NCBI RefSeq assembly: GCF_001311135.1
Contig: NZ_BBAG01000014.1
Span: 1 to 57,746, forward strand
Length of the DNA stretch: 57,746 nt
From: Secundilactobacillus paracollinoides DSM 15502 = JCM 11969
GTDB taxonomy: Bacteria > Bacillota > Bacilli > Lactobacillales > Lactobacillaceae
Direction of reading: 5' to 3'
In this document: one piece after another, positions 39,768-48,874 of the stretch
Position numbering within the stretch: the stretch's first letter is position 1
Layout of the letters: every line of letters starts with the position of its first letter
Notes under the pieces: model-generated
What the model was told of the DNA's origin: nothing
The model's database searches: none
Seen by the model: the letters and a program-made list of their open reading frames with translations, nothing else
Translations under genes and position numbers: made by a program

Positions 39768-39854
39768 AGAAAATCCTCCAGTATAGAATCAATTTTTAAA
39801 TCAACATCAGTTTCAATTTAACACAACGCACAGACGTAGTGAAATGAGCGTGGC

Positions 39855-40010
39855 TCACCTAGGTCGAAAGGCGTGGACAAGGCCAATTGTTGCTTCCAGC
39901 AACATACCGATCGCCATCAGCTGCATGGCAAACATGGTGTGCATCGTGAAAACAGCCCAGATCAAAACCAGATAGAACGCAAAAAAGAAACAGGACCAAA
40001 ACTTTGACAT
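39855..40010 (-). CDS. 51-residue Met/His-rich membrane miniprotein upstream of the multicopper oxidase
   Basis: ATG at 40010 with AAGGAGGC six bases upstream, TGA at 39855-39857. The product has two hydrophobic segments (FWSCFFFAFYLVLIWAVF; LMAIGMLLEATIGLVHAF) joined by TMHTMFAMQ. Six internal Met plus His in the connecting region recall Cu(I)-binding Met clusters. It ends basic (FRPR). The strong ribosome site and co-direction with the oxidase support a real gene. Copper handling is inferred from composition and neighbour only; a general small membrane protein is the alternative. Confidence 0.65.
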   Translation of the reverse strand: MSKFWSCFFFAFYLVLIWAVFTMHTMFAMQLMAIGMLLEATIGLVHAFRPR

Positions 40011-40155
40011 CAAATGCCTCCTTAATTAACCTGTATCATTTTCTTGTTTAGAACCATTACAAATTATAACGCATCCATCCTAAGTTTCAAGGCCTGAATT
40101 TTCATATGATATTATTCTGAAATAAAACCTGAAAATGCGATTGCAATTGTGTTTT

Positions 40156-40197
40156 TGACATGTCATAATATTTCTTGGCGATTCAAGTCAACTTGAA
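40156..40197. promoter_or_regulatory. Operator-like palindromes before the AP2 protein gene
   Basis: TGACATGTCA at 40156-40165 and TTCAAGTCAACTTGAA at 40182-40197 are both dyads, in the divergent interval between the miniprotein and the AP2 gene. The regulator is not known. Confidence 0.4.
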
Positions 40198-40252
40198 AAC
40201 CGAAACCGTATCGCAGATTGATTACGGCAAAAAAGAATAGAGGTAACCCATC

Positions 40253-40714
40253 GTGAGCAAGCGAATTGACTTGACCGACCGGCGCTTTGGCCGGTTAGTG
40301 GTCCTTCAATTTGGCGGTCGCAACGCGGTCAACCAGAATGCAATGTGGTTGTGCCAGTGCGACTGTGGCGAGCGGGTAGTGGTTGATGGGGTCCGGCTAC
40401 GCTCAGGAACAACAAAGAGCTGCGGCTGTTTACGACGAGAATTATCGAAAAAGCGGGTGCGTCAAAATGATCAGTTCCAACATTATGTTGGCCAAACGGA
40501 TCAGCTGACGACCAAAAAAGGTGTGGCGTACAGCTCAGTGCGTCAATCAAGCAGAAACAAGTCCGGTGTCGTGGGGGTGTCATTCGACAAACAAACGGGC
40601 AAGTGGTTCGCAAGATTGATGGTGCATAAGCATTACGTGTTGATGAAGAGCTTCCCGACTATGGGAGAAGCGATTGAGGCAAGGAAGGAAGCGGAGAGGG
40701 TGTATTTGAAGTAG
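40253..40714 (+). CDS. AP2-domain DNA-binding protein with zinc-ribbon-like N-terminus
   Basis: Intact, 153 residues. N-terminal DRRFGRLVVLQF and a Cys cluster CQCDCGERVVV ... SCGC typical of the part before HNH nucleases in phage and mobile-intron proteins. A C-terminal AP2/ERF-like fold follows (SGVVGVSFDKQTGKWFARL ... EAIEARKEAERVYLK). There is no HNH motif, so it is probably a DNA-binding protein derived from a homing endonuclease or phage gene. GTG start after AGAGG. The stop TAG opens a hairpin repeat. Function unknown; likely acquired. Confidence 0.8.
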   Translation: MSKRIDLTDRRFGRLVVLQFGGRNAVNQNAMWLCQCDCGERVVVDGVRLRSGTTKSCGCLRRELSKKRVRQNDQFQHYVGQTDQLTTKKGVAYSSVRQSSRNKSGVVGVSFDKQTGKWFARLMVHKHYVLMKSFPTMGEAIEARKEAERVYLK

Positions 40715-40857
40715 AGAGCGTGGAAGAAAACGGCTTGAGGGCGGAGCCTAAGGGACTCTGGCAGAAATGCCTGGGCTTGGGCATTTTTGCCAGAGTCCCT
40801 TAGGCATTAGCCCTCAGTTTTCTGGAACGCGTTTCGGCACGGTGGCCAAGAAAGCCA
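40712..40857 (+). repeat. Stop-fused hairpin repeat after the AP2 gene
   Basis: TAGAGAGCGTGGAAGAAAACGG on the stop. Clamp GCGT/ACGC, loop GGA/GGA, stem AGAAAAC/GTTTTCT, apical CCTAAGGGACTCTGGCAG with exact complement. Confidence 0.92.
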
Positions 40858-40892
40858 AAACCACCAGATTTAAAACACAAACCAACATCCAA

Positions 40893-40945
40893 ACCAACAC
40901 CACAAAACAGCAACCCTCTCCAGGTTGCTGTTTTTGTGTGGTATT
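40893..40945 (+). terminator. Terminator downstream of the AP2 gene
   Basis: AAACAGCAACC pairs with GGTTGCTGTTT, extended by ACCACA/TGTGGT, with TTTTT on the 3' side. Confidence 0.85.
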
Positions 40946-41050
40946 AAAAAGCACTTGTTAACACAAGGAAAACACCTTCAGAAACCCCTTTCACAGAATT
41001 GTAAATTGTGCGATGATAGACCCACAAGACATACACGGAGGAACTTAAAT

Positions 41051-42027
41051 ATGAACTATCGAACCTTAGGCAAAACAGGTTTTAAAATTAGTGAAGTATC
41101 ACTTGGCACTTGGCAATTAGGCGGCAAGTGGGGTGATCCATTCAGTGAAAAGGATGCCGACGACACGTTAGCTGAAGCATATGCGCAGGGCGTGAATTTC
41201 TTTGATACAGCGGATGGCTATCAGGACGGGCACAGTGAACAGGCTGTGGGGCGGTTTGTCACCGCACATCCAGATGTGCACTTTACGACGAAGATTGGCC
41301 GTAAGGAAATGCCGTTGACTGCCGAACATTTCAACCCGGAACACCTGCGTCGTTACGTGATGAATCATTAGAAAATATGGGCGTTGATGCTCTGGATATG
41401 GTGCTGTTACATTGTCCGCCAATGATGAGTTACTACGATCCGGAAGTCTTCTTTGCCTTAGACGATCTGAAAAAGAGTGGTAAGATCAAAAATTACGGTG
41501 TCAGTGTTGAACGGGTCGAAGAAGCCATTAAGGCAATGGACTATGACATTTCAGCAGTTGAAATCATCTTCAACATGTTCCGATTACGTCCAGCAAAGCT
41601 GTTTTTTGACCTCGCAAAGAAAAATAACGTCGGCATTCTCGCACGTGTGCCGCTGGCCAGTGGCCTCTTGACGGGTAAATTTAAGGCTGATACTCAATTC
41701 GGTCCCGAAGATCATCGGACAACCAACCGAAACGGTGAGCTATTTGATAAGGGTGAGACCTTCTCCGGGGTTGATTATTTGACTGGTGTGAAAGCCGCCC
41801 AAGACTTAAAGACTAAGCTTGGGACTGATGATCTCGCTGGAAAGGCACTCCGTTACATTTTGATGTATGATGCTGTATCTGCCGTCATTCCGGGCGCCAG
41901 CACACCAAGCCAAATCGAGCGCAACACGCGGGCATCTGATTTACCTGCATTGTCGGCTGAGGAAATGGGTATCGTTCAAGATATTTACGATGCCGAAATT
42001 AAGAATCCCGTTGATTATCTCTGGTAA
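41051..42027 (+). pseudogene. Aldo/keto reductase; one frameshift as read
   Basis: About 325 residues. FFDTADGYQDGHSEQ (Asp, Tyr), TTKIGRK (Lys), VLLHCPPM (His), and C-terminal AVIPGASTPSQIERN for NADP binding. The frame breaks near 41360: TACGTGATGAATCA should be TACGTGGATGAATCA (YVDESLENMG), one G missing. The start ATG follows GGAGGAAC. Followed by a terminator. Substrate unknown. Confidence 0.87.
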
Positions 42028-42048
42028 ACTAGTTGTAGTTTAACTCTT

Positions 42049-42094
42049 AGTAACCGTGAAATCCCGCTATCAGCGAGGGTCACGGTTATTTTTG
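42049..42094 (+). terminator. Terminator of the aldo/keto reductase
   Basis: AACCGTGA pairs with TCACGGTT, with inner CGCT/AGCG, followed by ATTTTT. Confidence 0.8.
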
Positions 42095-42219
42095 GTTCAA
42101 AATGAGGAATCAGTTGTAATAGAACGTCATAATAATGTTATAATTGCGGTATTAAATGTGCTGCCGGGATAAAGAGAATCGGATCATCCGTTACGACAGC
42201 AGGACGCGGGGGCGGAATT

Positions 42220-42831
42220 GTGGAACTCACAGAACGGCAACAAACCATTATCAAAATGTTAAAGGAAACCAGCCCGTTGACTGGTGAAGAGATTGCAACC
42301 CAGCTTAATCTGAGCGTACCAACGATCCGTGGTGATCTGCGACTGTTAACGGCCGTGGAGATCTTAGATGCCAGACCCAAGGTGGGTTATGTGTATCGCG
42401 GCGAACAACAGGTCGGATTAAACTACGGCGAACTGTTTGAAAAACCAATTGCGGATATTATGCAGGCACCAGTGACCATTCGGGATAACGCAACGCTGGC
42501 GGAAGCAGTCAGCAAGTTATTTTTAGACGATGTTGGCTCATTGTACGTCGTGGATCAGGACGGCCGGTTAGTGGGTCTGATGTCACGAAAGGATCTGCTA
42601 AGGGCCAGTTTTAATAACAACAACGCCGAGTCGATGCTGGTGAGTGTCATTATGACAAGAATGCCAAACATTGTGACGGTGACAGCGGAAATGACGCTAG
42701 TAGCGGTGGGACAGTTGTTGCTGACACATATGGTGGATTCACTGCCAATCGTGGATAAGCAGGATCCGCAAAAATTGGTTGGAAGAATTACTAAGAATCG
42801 GATTTTTCAGTATTTTATTGAGCAGGGATAG
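42220..42831 (+). CDS. ccpN: CcpN-like repressor: HTH plus tandem CBS domains
   Basis: Intact, 203 residues. N-terminal HTH_11-type helix-turn-helix (ERQQTIIKMLKETSPLTGEE; LSVPTIRGDLRLL), then two CBS motifs (TLAEAVSKLFLDDVGSLYVV; MTLVAVGQLLLTHMVDSLPI) that sense nucleotides. CcpN represses gluconeogenic genes in Bacillus; here the next gene is pyruvate phosphate dikinase, supporting a role in its control. GTG start with GGGGGCGG upstream. The stop TAG opens a hairpin repeat. Confidence 0.85.
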   Translation: MELTERQQTIIKMLKETSPLTGEEIATQLNLSVPTIRGDLRLLTAVEILDARPKVGYVYRGEQQVGLNYGELFEKPIADIMQAPVTIRDNATLAEAVSKLFLDDVGSLYVVDQDGRLVGLMSRKDLLRASFNNNNAESMLVSVIMTRMPNIVTVTAEMTLVAVGQLLLTHMVDSLPIVDKQDPQKLVGRITKNRIFQYFIEQG

Positions 42832-43083
42832 AGTGTGGAGCAAGGCGTTTTGAGGGCGGAGCGTCAGTAACTCTGGTCAGAAAAGTCCGGGCCTGACTTT
42901 TCTGACCAGAGTTGCTTACGCAGTAGCCCTCAGCCATGCGGAACACGTTTCAGCTATGAGGTCAGAAAGCTCGTCGCAACAGGCACTATGGCGAGGAAAT
43001 CCGGGTCTGACTTTTGTGACCAGAGTTGCTTACGAGTAGCCCTCAGCCTTGCGGAACATGTTTCGGCAAAGCAGCAAAGAAAG
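42829..43083 (+). repeat. Stop-fused hairpin repeat plus tail-only unit
   Basis: TAGAGTGTGGAGCAAGGCG on the ccpN stop. Clamp GTGT/ACAC, loop GGA/GGA, stem GCAAGGC/GCCATGC with one mismatch, apical GTAACTCTGGTCAG with G-U pairs. A second 3'-half unit runs from about 42995 to 43083. Confidence 0.9.
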
Positions 43084-43124
43084 CCATCAACCCAAGTAAA
43101 TCAGAATTATCACAATCAAAAAGT

Positions 43125-43170
43125 CAAAAAGCCGCATGCGAATCCAATCGCATGCGCTTTTATTTTCCCT
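43125..43170 (+). terminator. Terminator-like hairpin upstream of ppdK
   Basis: CGCATGCGA pairs with TCGCATGCG within AAAAGC...GCTTTT, followed by ATTTT. The remaining 43171-43421 is AT-rich and must hold the ppdK promoter. Confidence 0.75.
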
Positions 43171-43421
43171 TTGAAAACAACTAAACGCCAAAAATGTGCG
43201 ATGAAAAACACCGCTATTTCCCAACCAAACAATAATAATGTCATAACAGTTAGTTGTTTCCAAAAACATAACGTAATAATTAAACCACCTCTAAAATTTA
43301 CATATCCCATTATGTCAACGCTTGAAGCATCTTCTATCGAAAATACCTTGTTTTTTAATCACGTTTAATATAAAGTGTAATCAGGAAAATATAACGTGTT
43401 ATTTGCAGAAAGAGTGATTAT

Positions 43422-46060
43422 ATGACAAAACAAATCTATGCGTTTTCGGAAGGTAATATGAATATGCGTGGGTTGCTCGGCGGGAAGGGTGCCAACCTTG
43501 CTGAGATGACCAACCTGGGTTTGCCAGTCCCTCACGGCTTCACGCTAACAACGGAAGCTTGTCATGATTATCAAGAACACCAGAAGCTAAGTGACGCGTT
43601 ACTGACGGAGCTGGATACCGCACTGGATCAGCTGCGACAGGTTACTGGCAAGACATTTAACAGCCAGACTGAGCCGTTGCTGATTTCTGTCCGTTCCGGT
43701 GCCGCCATTTCGATGCCGTGGATGATGGATACCATTTTAAACATTGGTCTCAATGATGAGACCGTTGTCGCACTCGCTGACCTGACGCACAACGAGCGGT
43801 TTGCCTACGATAGTTATCGCCGCTTGCTTGCGATGTTCGGCAATGTGGTGTACGGCTTGTCCGAGGATGGGTTTGACCAGATCCTTACCACCATCAAACA
43901 GCAGCACGGCTATGCCAGCGACCTTGAACTGACAGCGGAGGACCTTAAACAAATCGTCCAACAATTCAAGGCACTGTATGGCACGGATAACGTCCCCGAG
44001 TTTCCACAGGCGCCTAAGGACCAGCTATTGGCCGCCATCAATGCGGTGTTTGAATCCTGGAATAACCACCGGGCTCAGGTCTACCGCAAACAAAATCATA
44101 TTGCTGAAGACCTGGGGACTGCGGTGAACGTTCAAGAAATGGTCTTTGGGAACGCTGGTGAGGATTCCGGAACTGGCGTTGCCTTCACCCGTAACCCCGC
44201 AACCGGCGAGAAGCAGCTGTTCGCCGAGTACCTGCTGAACGCGCAGGGCGAGGACGTGGTGGCCGGGATTCGAACCCCGCAGTCGATCGATGTGCTCAAA
44301 AAAGAGATGCCGGAGATGTACGCCCAGTTCGCAACGATTGCGACCAAACTGGAAACGCACTATCGCGATATGCAAGATCTGGAATTTACGATCGAACACG
44401 GCAAGCTCTACCTGTTGCAGGCGCGAAATGGGAAACGAACGCCGTATGCGGCAGTCAAAATTGCGGTTGATTTGGTGCATGAGGGACTCATCAGCGAGGC
44501 GGAAGCACTATTACGGATCAATCCAGAGTCTGTTTCAGCAATGTTGCACCCTGAATTCGATCCAGAAACCCTAGCCAAACAAACTGTGCTCACTACTGGG
44601 CTGCCAGCGTCACCAGGCGCTGCGACTGGTCAAGTTTACTTCACGGCTGCTGAAGCAAAGGCTGCTGCTGAAACGGGTAAACAGGTGATCTTGATGCGTC
44701 AGGACACCTCGCCGGAAGACATTGAGGGGATGATTGCCAGCAAAGCCATCGTGACTTCCCGTGGCGGGATGACCTCGCACGCAGCGGTGGTTGCTCGTGG
44801 CATGGGATCGACGGGGGTGGTTGGTGCTCATGAGATCACGGTTGATTACCAGGCGAAAAAGGCCGTAGTGAATCATCAAGAGATTCACGAAGGCGACTGG
44901 GTCTCGGTTAACGGTACCACTGGTGACCTGTATTTAGGTCAGTTAGCAACCAGTGATGCCACGGTGAAGGGCGACCTGTCGACCCTGCTAGACTGGGCCA
45001 AGGACACAGCCTCGATGGGCGTTTATACGAATGCGGATACGCCGCAAGATTTCCAAAAAGCGCTCGATTTTGATGCTGATGGCATCGGGCTGACGCGAAC
45101 GGAGCACATGTTTTTTAAACCAGAACGGCTCCTGCAAATGCGCCGGTTGATCTTAGCTGAGGATGCTGAAGGCAGAAAGGCGCCGTTGGTTGAACTGCAA
45201 CGGATGCAGCAGGACGATTTCTACCAGTTGTACAAATTGGCGGGCGATAAGTCAGTTACGATTCGACTGCTTGATCCGCCGCTGCATGAATTTTTGCCAC
45301 ACGATGAAAATGAGATCCAGGCGGTGTCGCACCAAACCGGCATTACGCCCGAACGATTACGCGACCGTACCAACGCCCTGAAGGAATTGAATCCCATGCT
45401 GGGACATCGGGGCGACCGGCTGGCGGTTACTTTCCCGGACATTTATCAGATGCAGGTTCGGGCCATTATGACGGCAGTGTTGCGACTCCATGATGAGGGG
45501 CTTGAAGTGCACCCGCATATCATGATTCCGCTCACCGATTCGAAGTCAGAAATGGGATGGGTCCGCCAGCTTGTTGAAGATCAATTAACAGCGATGATGG
45601 CTGACCAGGACTTTAAATTGGCGTACACGGTTGGCACGATGATGGAGATGCCGCGGGCCTGTGTGACCGCAGACCAGGTTGCTGAAGCGTCGGACTTCTT
45701 TAGTTTTGGGACAAACGACCTCACTCAGCTGACCTTTGGCTACTCACGTGACGACGTTGGCTCATTCATGCCTGAATACATCAAGCAGGGTATCCTGCCA
45801 GCGGATCCGTTCCAGACGGTGGACGTTGAAGGGTTGGTGCGTTGATGAAGATCGCCATTGAAAAGGGGCGCAGTACCAAGCCCGAATTGCCAATTGGCGT
45901 TTGTGGCGAAGTTGGCGGCGACCCGGCATCAATTGGGTTCTTCAACACCATTGGCATTACCTATGTATCCTGTTCGCCTTACCGGGTCCCAGTGGCACGC
46001 CTAGCTTAGGCACAGGCCACCCTAAAGGCGACGCAAGCCCTGAAGAAGGCCACTGTCTGA
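43422..46060 (+). pseudogene. ppdK: Pyruvate phosphate dikinase; one frameshift and one in-frame TAG near the C-terminus
   Basis: About 880 residues. It interconverts pyruvate + ATP + phosphate and PEP + AMP + PPi. N-terminal ATP-grasp GGKGANLAEMTNLGLPVPHG, swivelling His domain TSRGGMTSHAAVVARGMG near residue 445 (phospho-His), C-terminal PEP barrel (GIGLTRTEHMFF, FFSFGTNDLTQLTFGYSRDD). The frame breaks near 45840; [20 protein letters not shown] continues with one base regained. At 46007-46009 a TAG interrupts [11 protein letters not shown], a conserved C-terminal helix, before a TGA at 46058. Both may be read errors. Preceded by a CcpN-like regulator. Confidence 0.9.
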
Positions 46061-46080
46061 TCAGGAGGAGTTAAGTTGAT

Positions 46081-46094
46081 TGAAAGCGATTACA
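46081..46094 (+). promoter_or_regulatory. Catabolite-responsive element upstream of lacS
   Basis: TGAAAGCGATTACA matches TGWAANCGNTNWCA at every position. It lies about 200 bases before lacS, predicting CcpA repression of the sugar locus. Confidence 0.75.
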
Positions 46095-46293
46095 CTTGTG
46101 TTAGGAACCTTCTAATAAACGATGTTGTCGGTAACAGTCAGCTACAAGCCCACGCCCGCTTATCCTGCAGTGATGCAGCCTAGCAGGCACTCGCGGTACC
46201 TGCGACAGCCCATTATTATCGGTACCGCGTTGCACTTATTTGCACCACATTATTCACGCGAACCACAATACTGTTTAGTTAGAGGAGTTTCTC

Positions 46294-48201
46294 ATGGAAA
46301 GAAAAGGACAAGTCCTTACCTCACGTCTCTCATACGCGTTTGGGGCGTTTGGTCATGATATGTTTTACGCAACACTGTCAACGTACTTCATTATGTTCGT
46401 TACGGCGCACCTGTTCGATAAGAGTTCGGGCGCTAACGGGGCCAAAATGATCGGGTATATCACGCTGATCATTATGATCTTACGGTTCGTTGAACTCGCC
46501 ATCGACCCATTCATTGGGAACACGATCGACAATACGTCGACGCGCTGGGGTAATTTCAAGCCGTGGATCGTTGGCGGTGGCCTGATCAGTGCCATTACGA
46601 TCGCCATTTTATTTACGAACATGGGTGGCCTGAACGCTCCAACCCAATGTTGTACCTGGTGATTTTTACCATTCTGTACATCACGATGGACATCTTCTAC
46701 TCGTTTAAAGACGTCGGGTTCTGGTCCATGATTCCCGCCATTTCCTTTGATTCGCGGGAACGTGAAAAAACCGCGACCTATGCGCGGGTGGGGTCCAATA
46801 TCGGCTCCAACATTGTCGGTATTATGGTGATGCCGATTGTGCTGATGTTCTCACAAGTGTCCAACAATGGTCAGGGGGACAATCGCGGTTGGTTCGCCTT
46901 TGCTCTGGTCGTTGCGACGGTGTCCTTTGTCTCGGCCGTTGTTGTTGGCCTAGGAACGAAGGAAAAACATTCAGAGTTGCGGAAAAACAAGGAGAAGACC
47001 ACGTTTAGAGGCGTCTTAAAGGTACTGACCCGAAACGACCAGTTAATGTGGTTATCACTGACATACGCACTGTACACGTCAGGTATTCAGATCACCAACG
47101 CGCTGGAACTCTACTACTTCACCTACATTTTAGGGGATGCATCGCAGTTTAGTATTCTGGCCTCCATCAACGCAGTGATCGGGATCTTCGCCGTGCTGGC
47201 CTTCCCACCAATGGCGCAGAAGTTCAGTCGACGAAACGTGTTCTTTATTTCCATCAGTATCATGGTCGTTGCCCTTGCCATTTTCTTATTTGCCGGCAAC
47301 TCATTGACCCTTGTCCTCCTCGCGGCAGTGTTGTTCTACATTCCACAACCACTCGTTTTCTTAGTCGTTTTGATGATCATCACCGACTCTGTTGAATACG
47401 GCCAGTTAAAGTTCGGCCATCGTGACGAATCACTGACACTTTCTGTTCGGCCGCTACTGGACAAAATGGGTGGCGCGATTTCCAACGGTGTCGTTGGGCT
47501 GACAGCTGTTTGGGCAGGAATGACTGCCGGCGCCTCAGCTTCTAACATTACAACGCACGGTCACACGGTTTTTAAACTTATGATGTTTGGTGTGCCATTA
47601 GCGCTTGTCCTGCTTGGGACGTTCATTTTCTTTAAGAAGGTGACCCTGATGAAGCGGAACACGCTAAGATCGTTGAAGAACTTGAAAAGACCTGGGGCAA
47701 GACATTAGGGGAAGACGTGGACTTCATTAGCGCTACGGATGGTGCGATCGCTCTTGACTACGCAGCACCGATCGACGGCGAGTTAGTCCCACTCAACACG
47801 GTTTCAGATGAAACTTCGCTTCTGGTAAGATGGGTCAGGGGATTGCCATCAAACCAAGTGATGGTCGCATCTATGCGCCTTTTGACGGCGATGTGAAGGT
47901 GACGTTCCCGACGCGGCATGCAATTGGGTTGGTAGCGGAAAACGGTGTCGCAACCCTGATCCACATTGGTATTGGCACAGTCAACATGCGCGGTACTGGA
48001 TTTGTGTCCTACGTTGAAAAGAATCAGCACGTTAAAAAGGGCGACCTCCTGATTGAATTCTGGCGGCCAGCCATTGAAAAAGCCGGGTACGATGACACCG
48101 TCATGGTCGTCATGACCGACCACGCCAAGAATCTCGCCCTGACACATGTAACTGGTTTGATTGCCCATGGGGAAACGCTGCTGACTGTTTCAACGGATTA
48201 A
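46294..48201 (+). pseudogene. lacS: LacS/RafP-type galactoside symporter with C-terminal PTS IIA domain; three frameshifts as read
   Basis: About 636 residues. Twelve-segment GPH symporter ([32 protein letters not shown]-like YSFKDVGFWSMIP, GHRDESLTLSVRPLLDKMGG), then a IIAGlc-like domain with the phosphorylatable His in LIHIGIGTVN and the partner His in TRHAIGL. The IIA domain lets HPr(His-P) tune transport. Frames change near 46642 (NASNPMLYL), 47648 (one G missing before ATGAAGCGG; LDEAEHAK) and 47815 (ETFASGKMG). The gene lies between ppdK and an alpha-galactosidase, so raffinose/melibiose or lactose is the likely cargo. The start follows GAGGAG. Confidence 0.88.
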
Positions 48202-48214
48202 TTAATCCAGGGGA

Positions 48215-48395
48215 GAGTGCGTTGCATTCCGCAATTTGGCACGGCATCGAAGTGGCTCGCGAATGAGCTAACTCGATTTCTGCTGCGCAGCTCTCGAGTG
48301 GATCTCATTCGACTCGCATGGCACTAAATGGCCAAAATACGGCCATCAAGTGCCATCGACACCACGATGCCGTGCCAAATTGCTTCATTCCACTC
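48215..48395. repeat. Long three-way-junction inverted repeat after lacS
   Basis: The base stem 48231-48249 pairs exactly over 19 bp with 48365-48383, extended by GAGTG/CACTC at 48215-48219 and 48391-48395. Inside are two arms. Arm A: CGAATGAG/CTCATTCG (48260-48267, 48304-48311) with inner ACTCGA/TCGAGT. Arm B: ATGGCACT/AGTGCCAT (48318-48325, 48349-48356) with inner ATGGCC/GGCCAT. No ORF and no T run. Not related to the stop-fused repeats. Confidence 0.85.
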
Positions 48396-48874
48396 ACATA
48401 GCGCTTACTTTAACCGCTGATTAAGCATGACCAATTGCAGCAACCCGAGTTCGAAGAGAATCCGCCCTCGACTGCAACTAAGGTTATGGACAGCAATGCT
48501 TCAAACGTTGTTCGGGGAAGTAATGACAACTCATCACCTGAATGGACGATAGAAATTTGTTGGGTTGTTATCTGCTGGGACAGTTCCACAATGTAGCGTA
48601 GTGGAGCTGTTCGGCATTGCAGGCTGTGGTGTCGGTATTAGTTGGCGACCGTATCTTGGTCGGTTACTAATACGGGAGACGTTGAGATACTTGAATTTCT
48701 ACACAGACATTCAACAACTCCCCCAAAGCGACCCCACCTCAGCCGGCAGGGCCGAACAGCGCAACGCAGCGGTAATTTAGAGCTTTAACCACCAATTACC
48801 CCTAATTTCAGGATTGAGATTAGGGGTAATTGGCTTGATAATGGAGACGTAAATAAATTTTAGGAGGAATCATT
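48396..48874 (+). other. Hairpin-rich gene-free interval before the alpha-galactosidase
   Basis: No coding sequence supported. Hairpins: ACAG..TCCAC/GTGGA..CTGT at 48580-48610; GTATTAGT..CGACC/GGTCG..ACTAATAC at 48635-48673 with a 3x3 internal loop; and a 15-bp CCAATTACCCCTAAT/ATTAGGGGTAATTGG hairpin at about 48791-48833, just before AGGAGG of the galactosidase. The last could be a terminator or leader control element, although it lacks a T run. Confidence 0.5.

Noticed and set aside
48565-48780. 71-codon open frame before aga
   Set aside because: No ribosome site, no recognisable product, and the region is dominated by hairpins.
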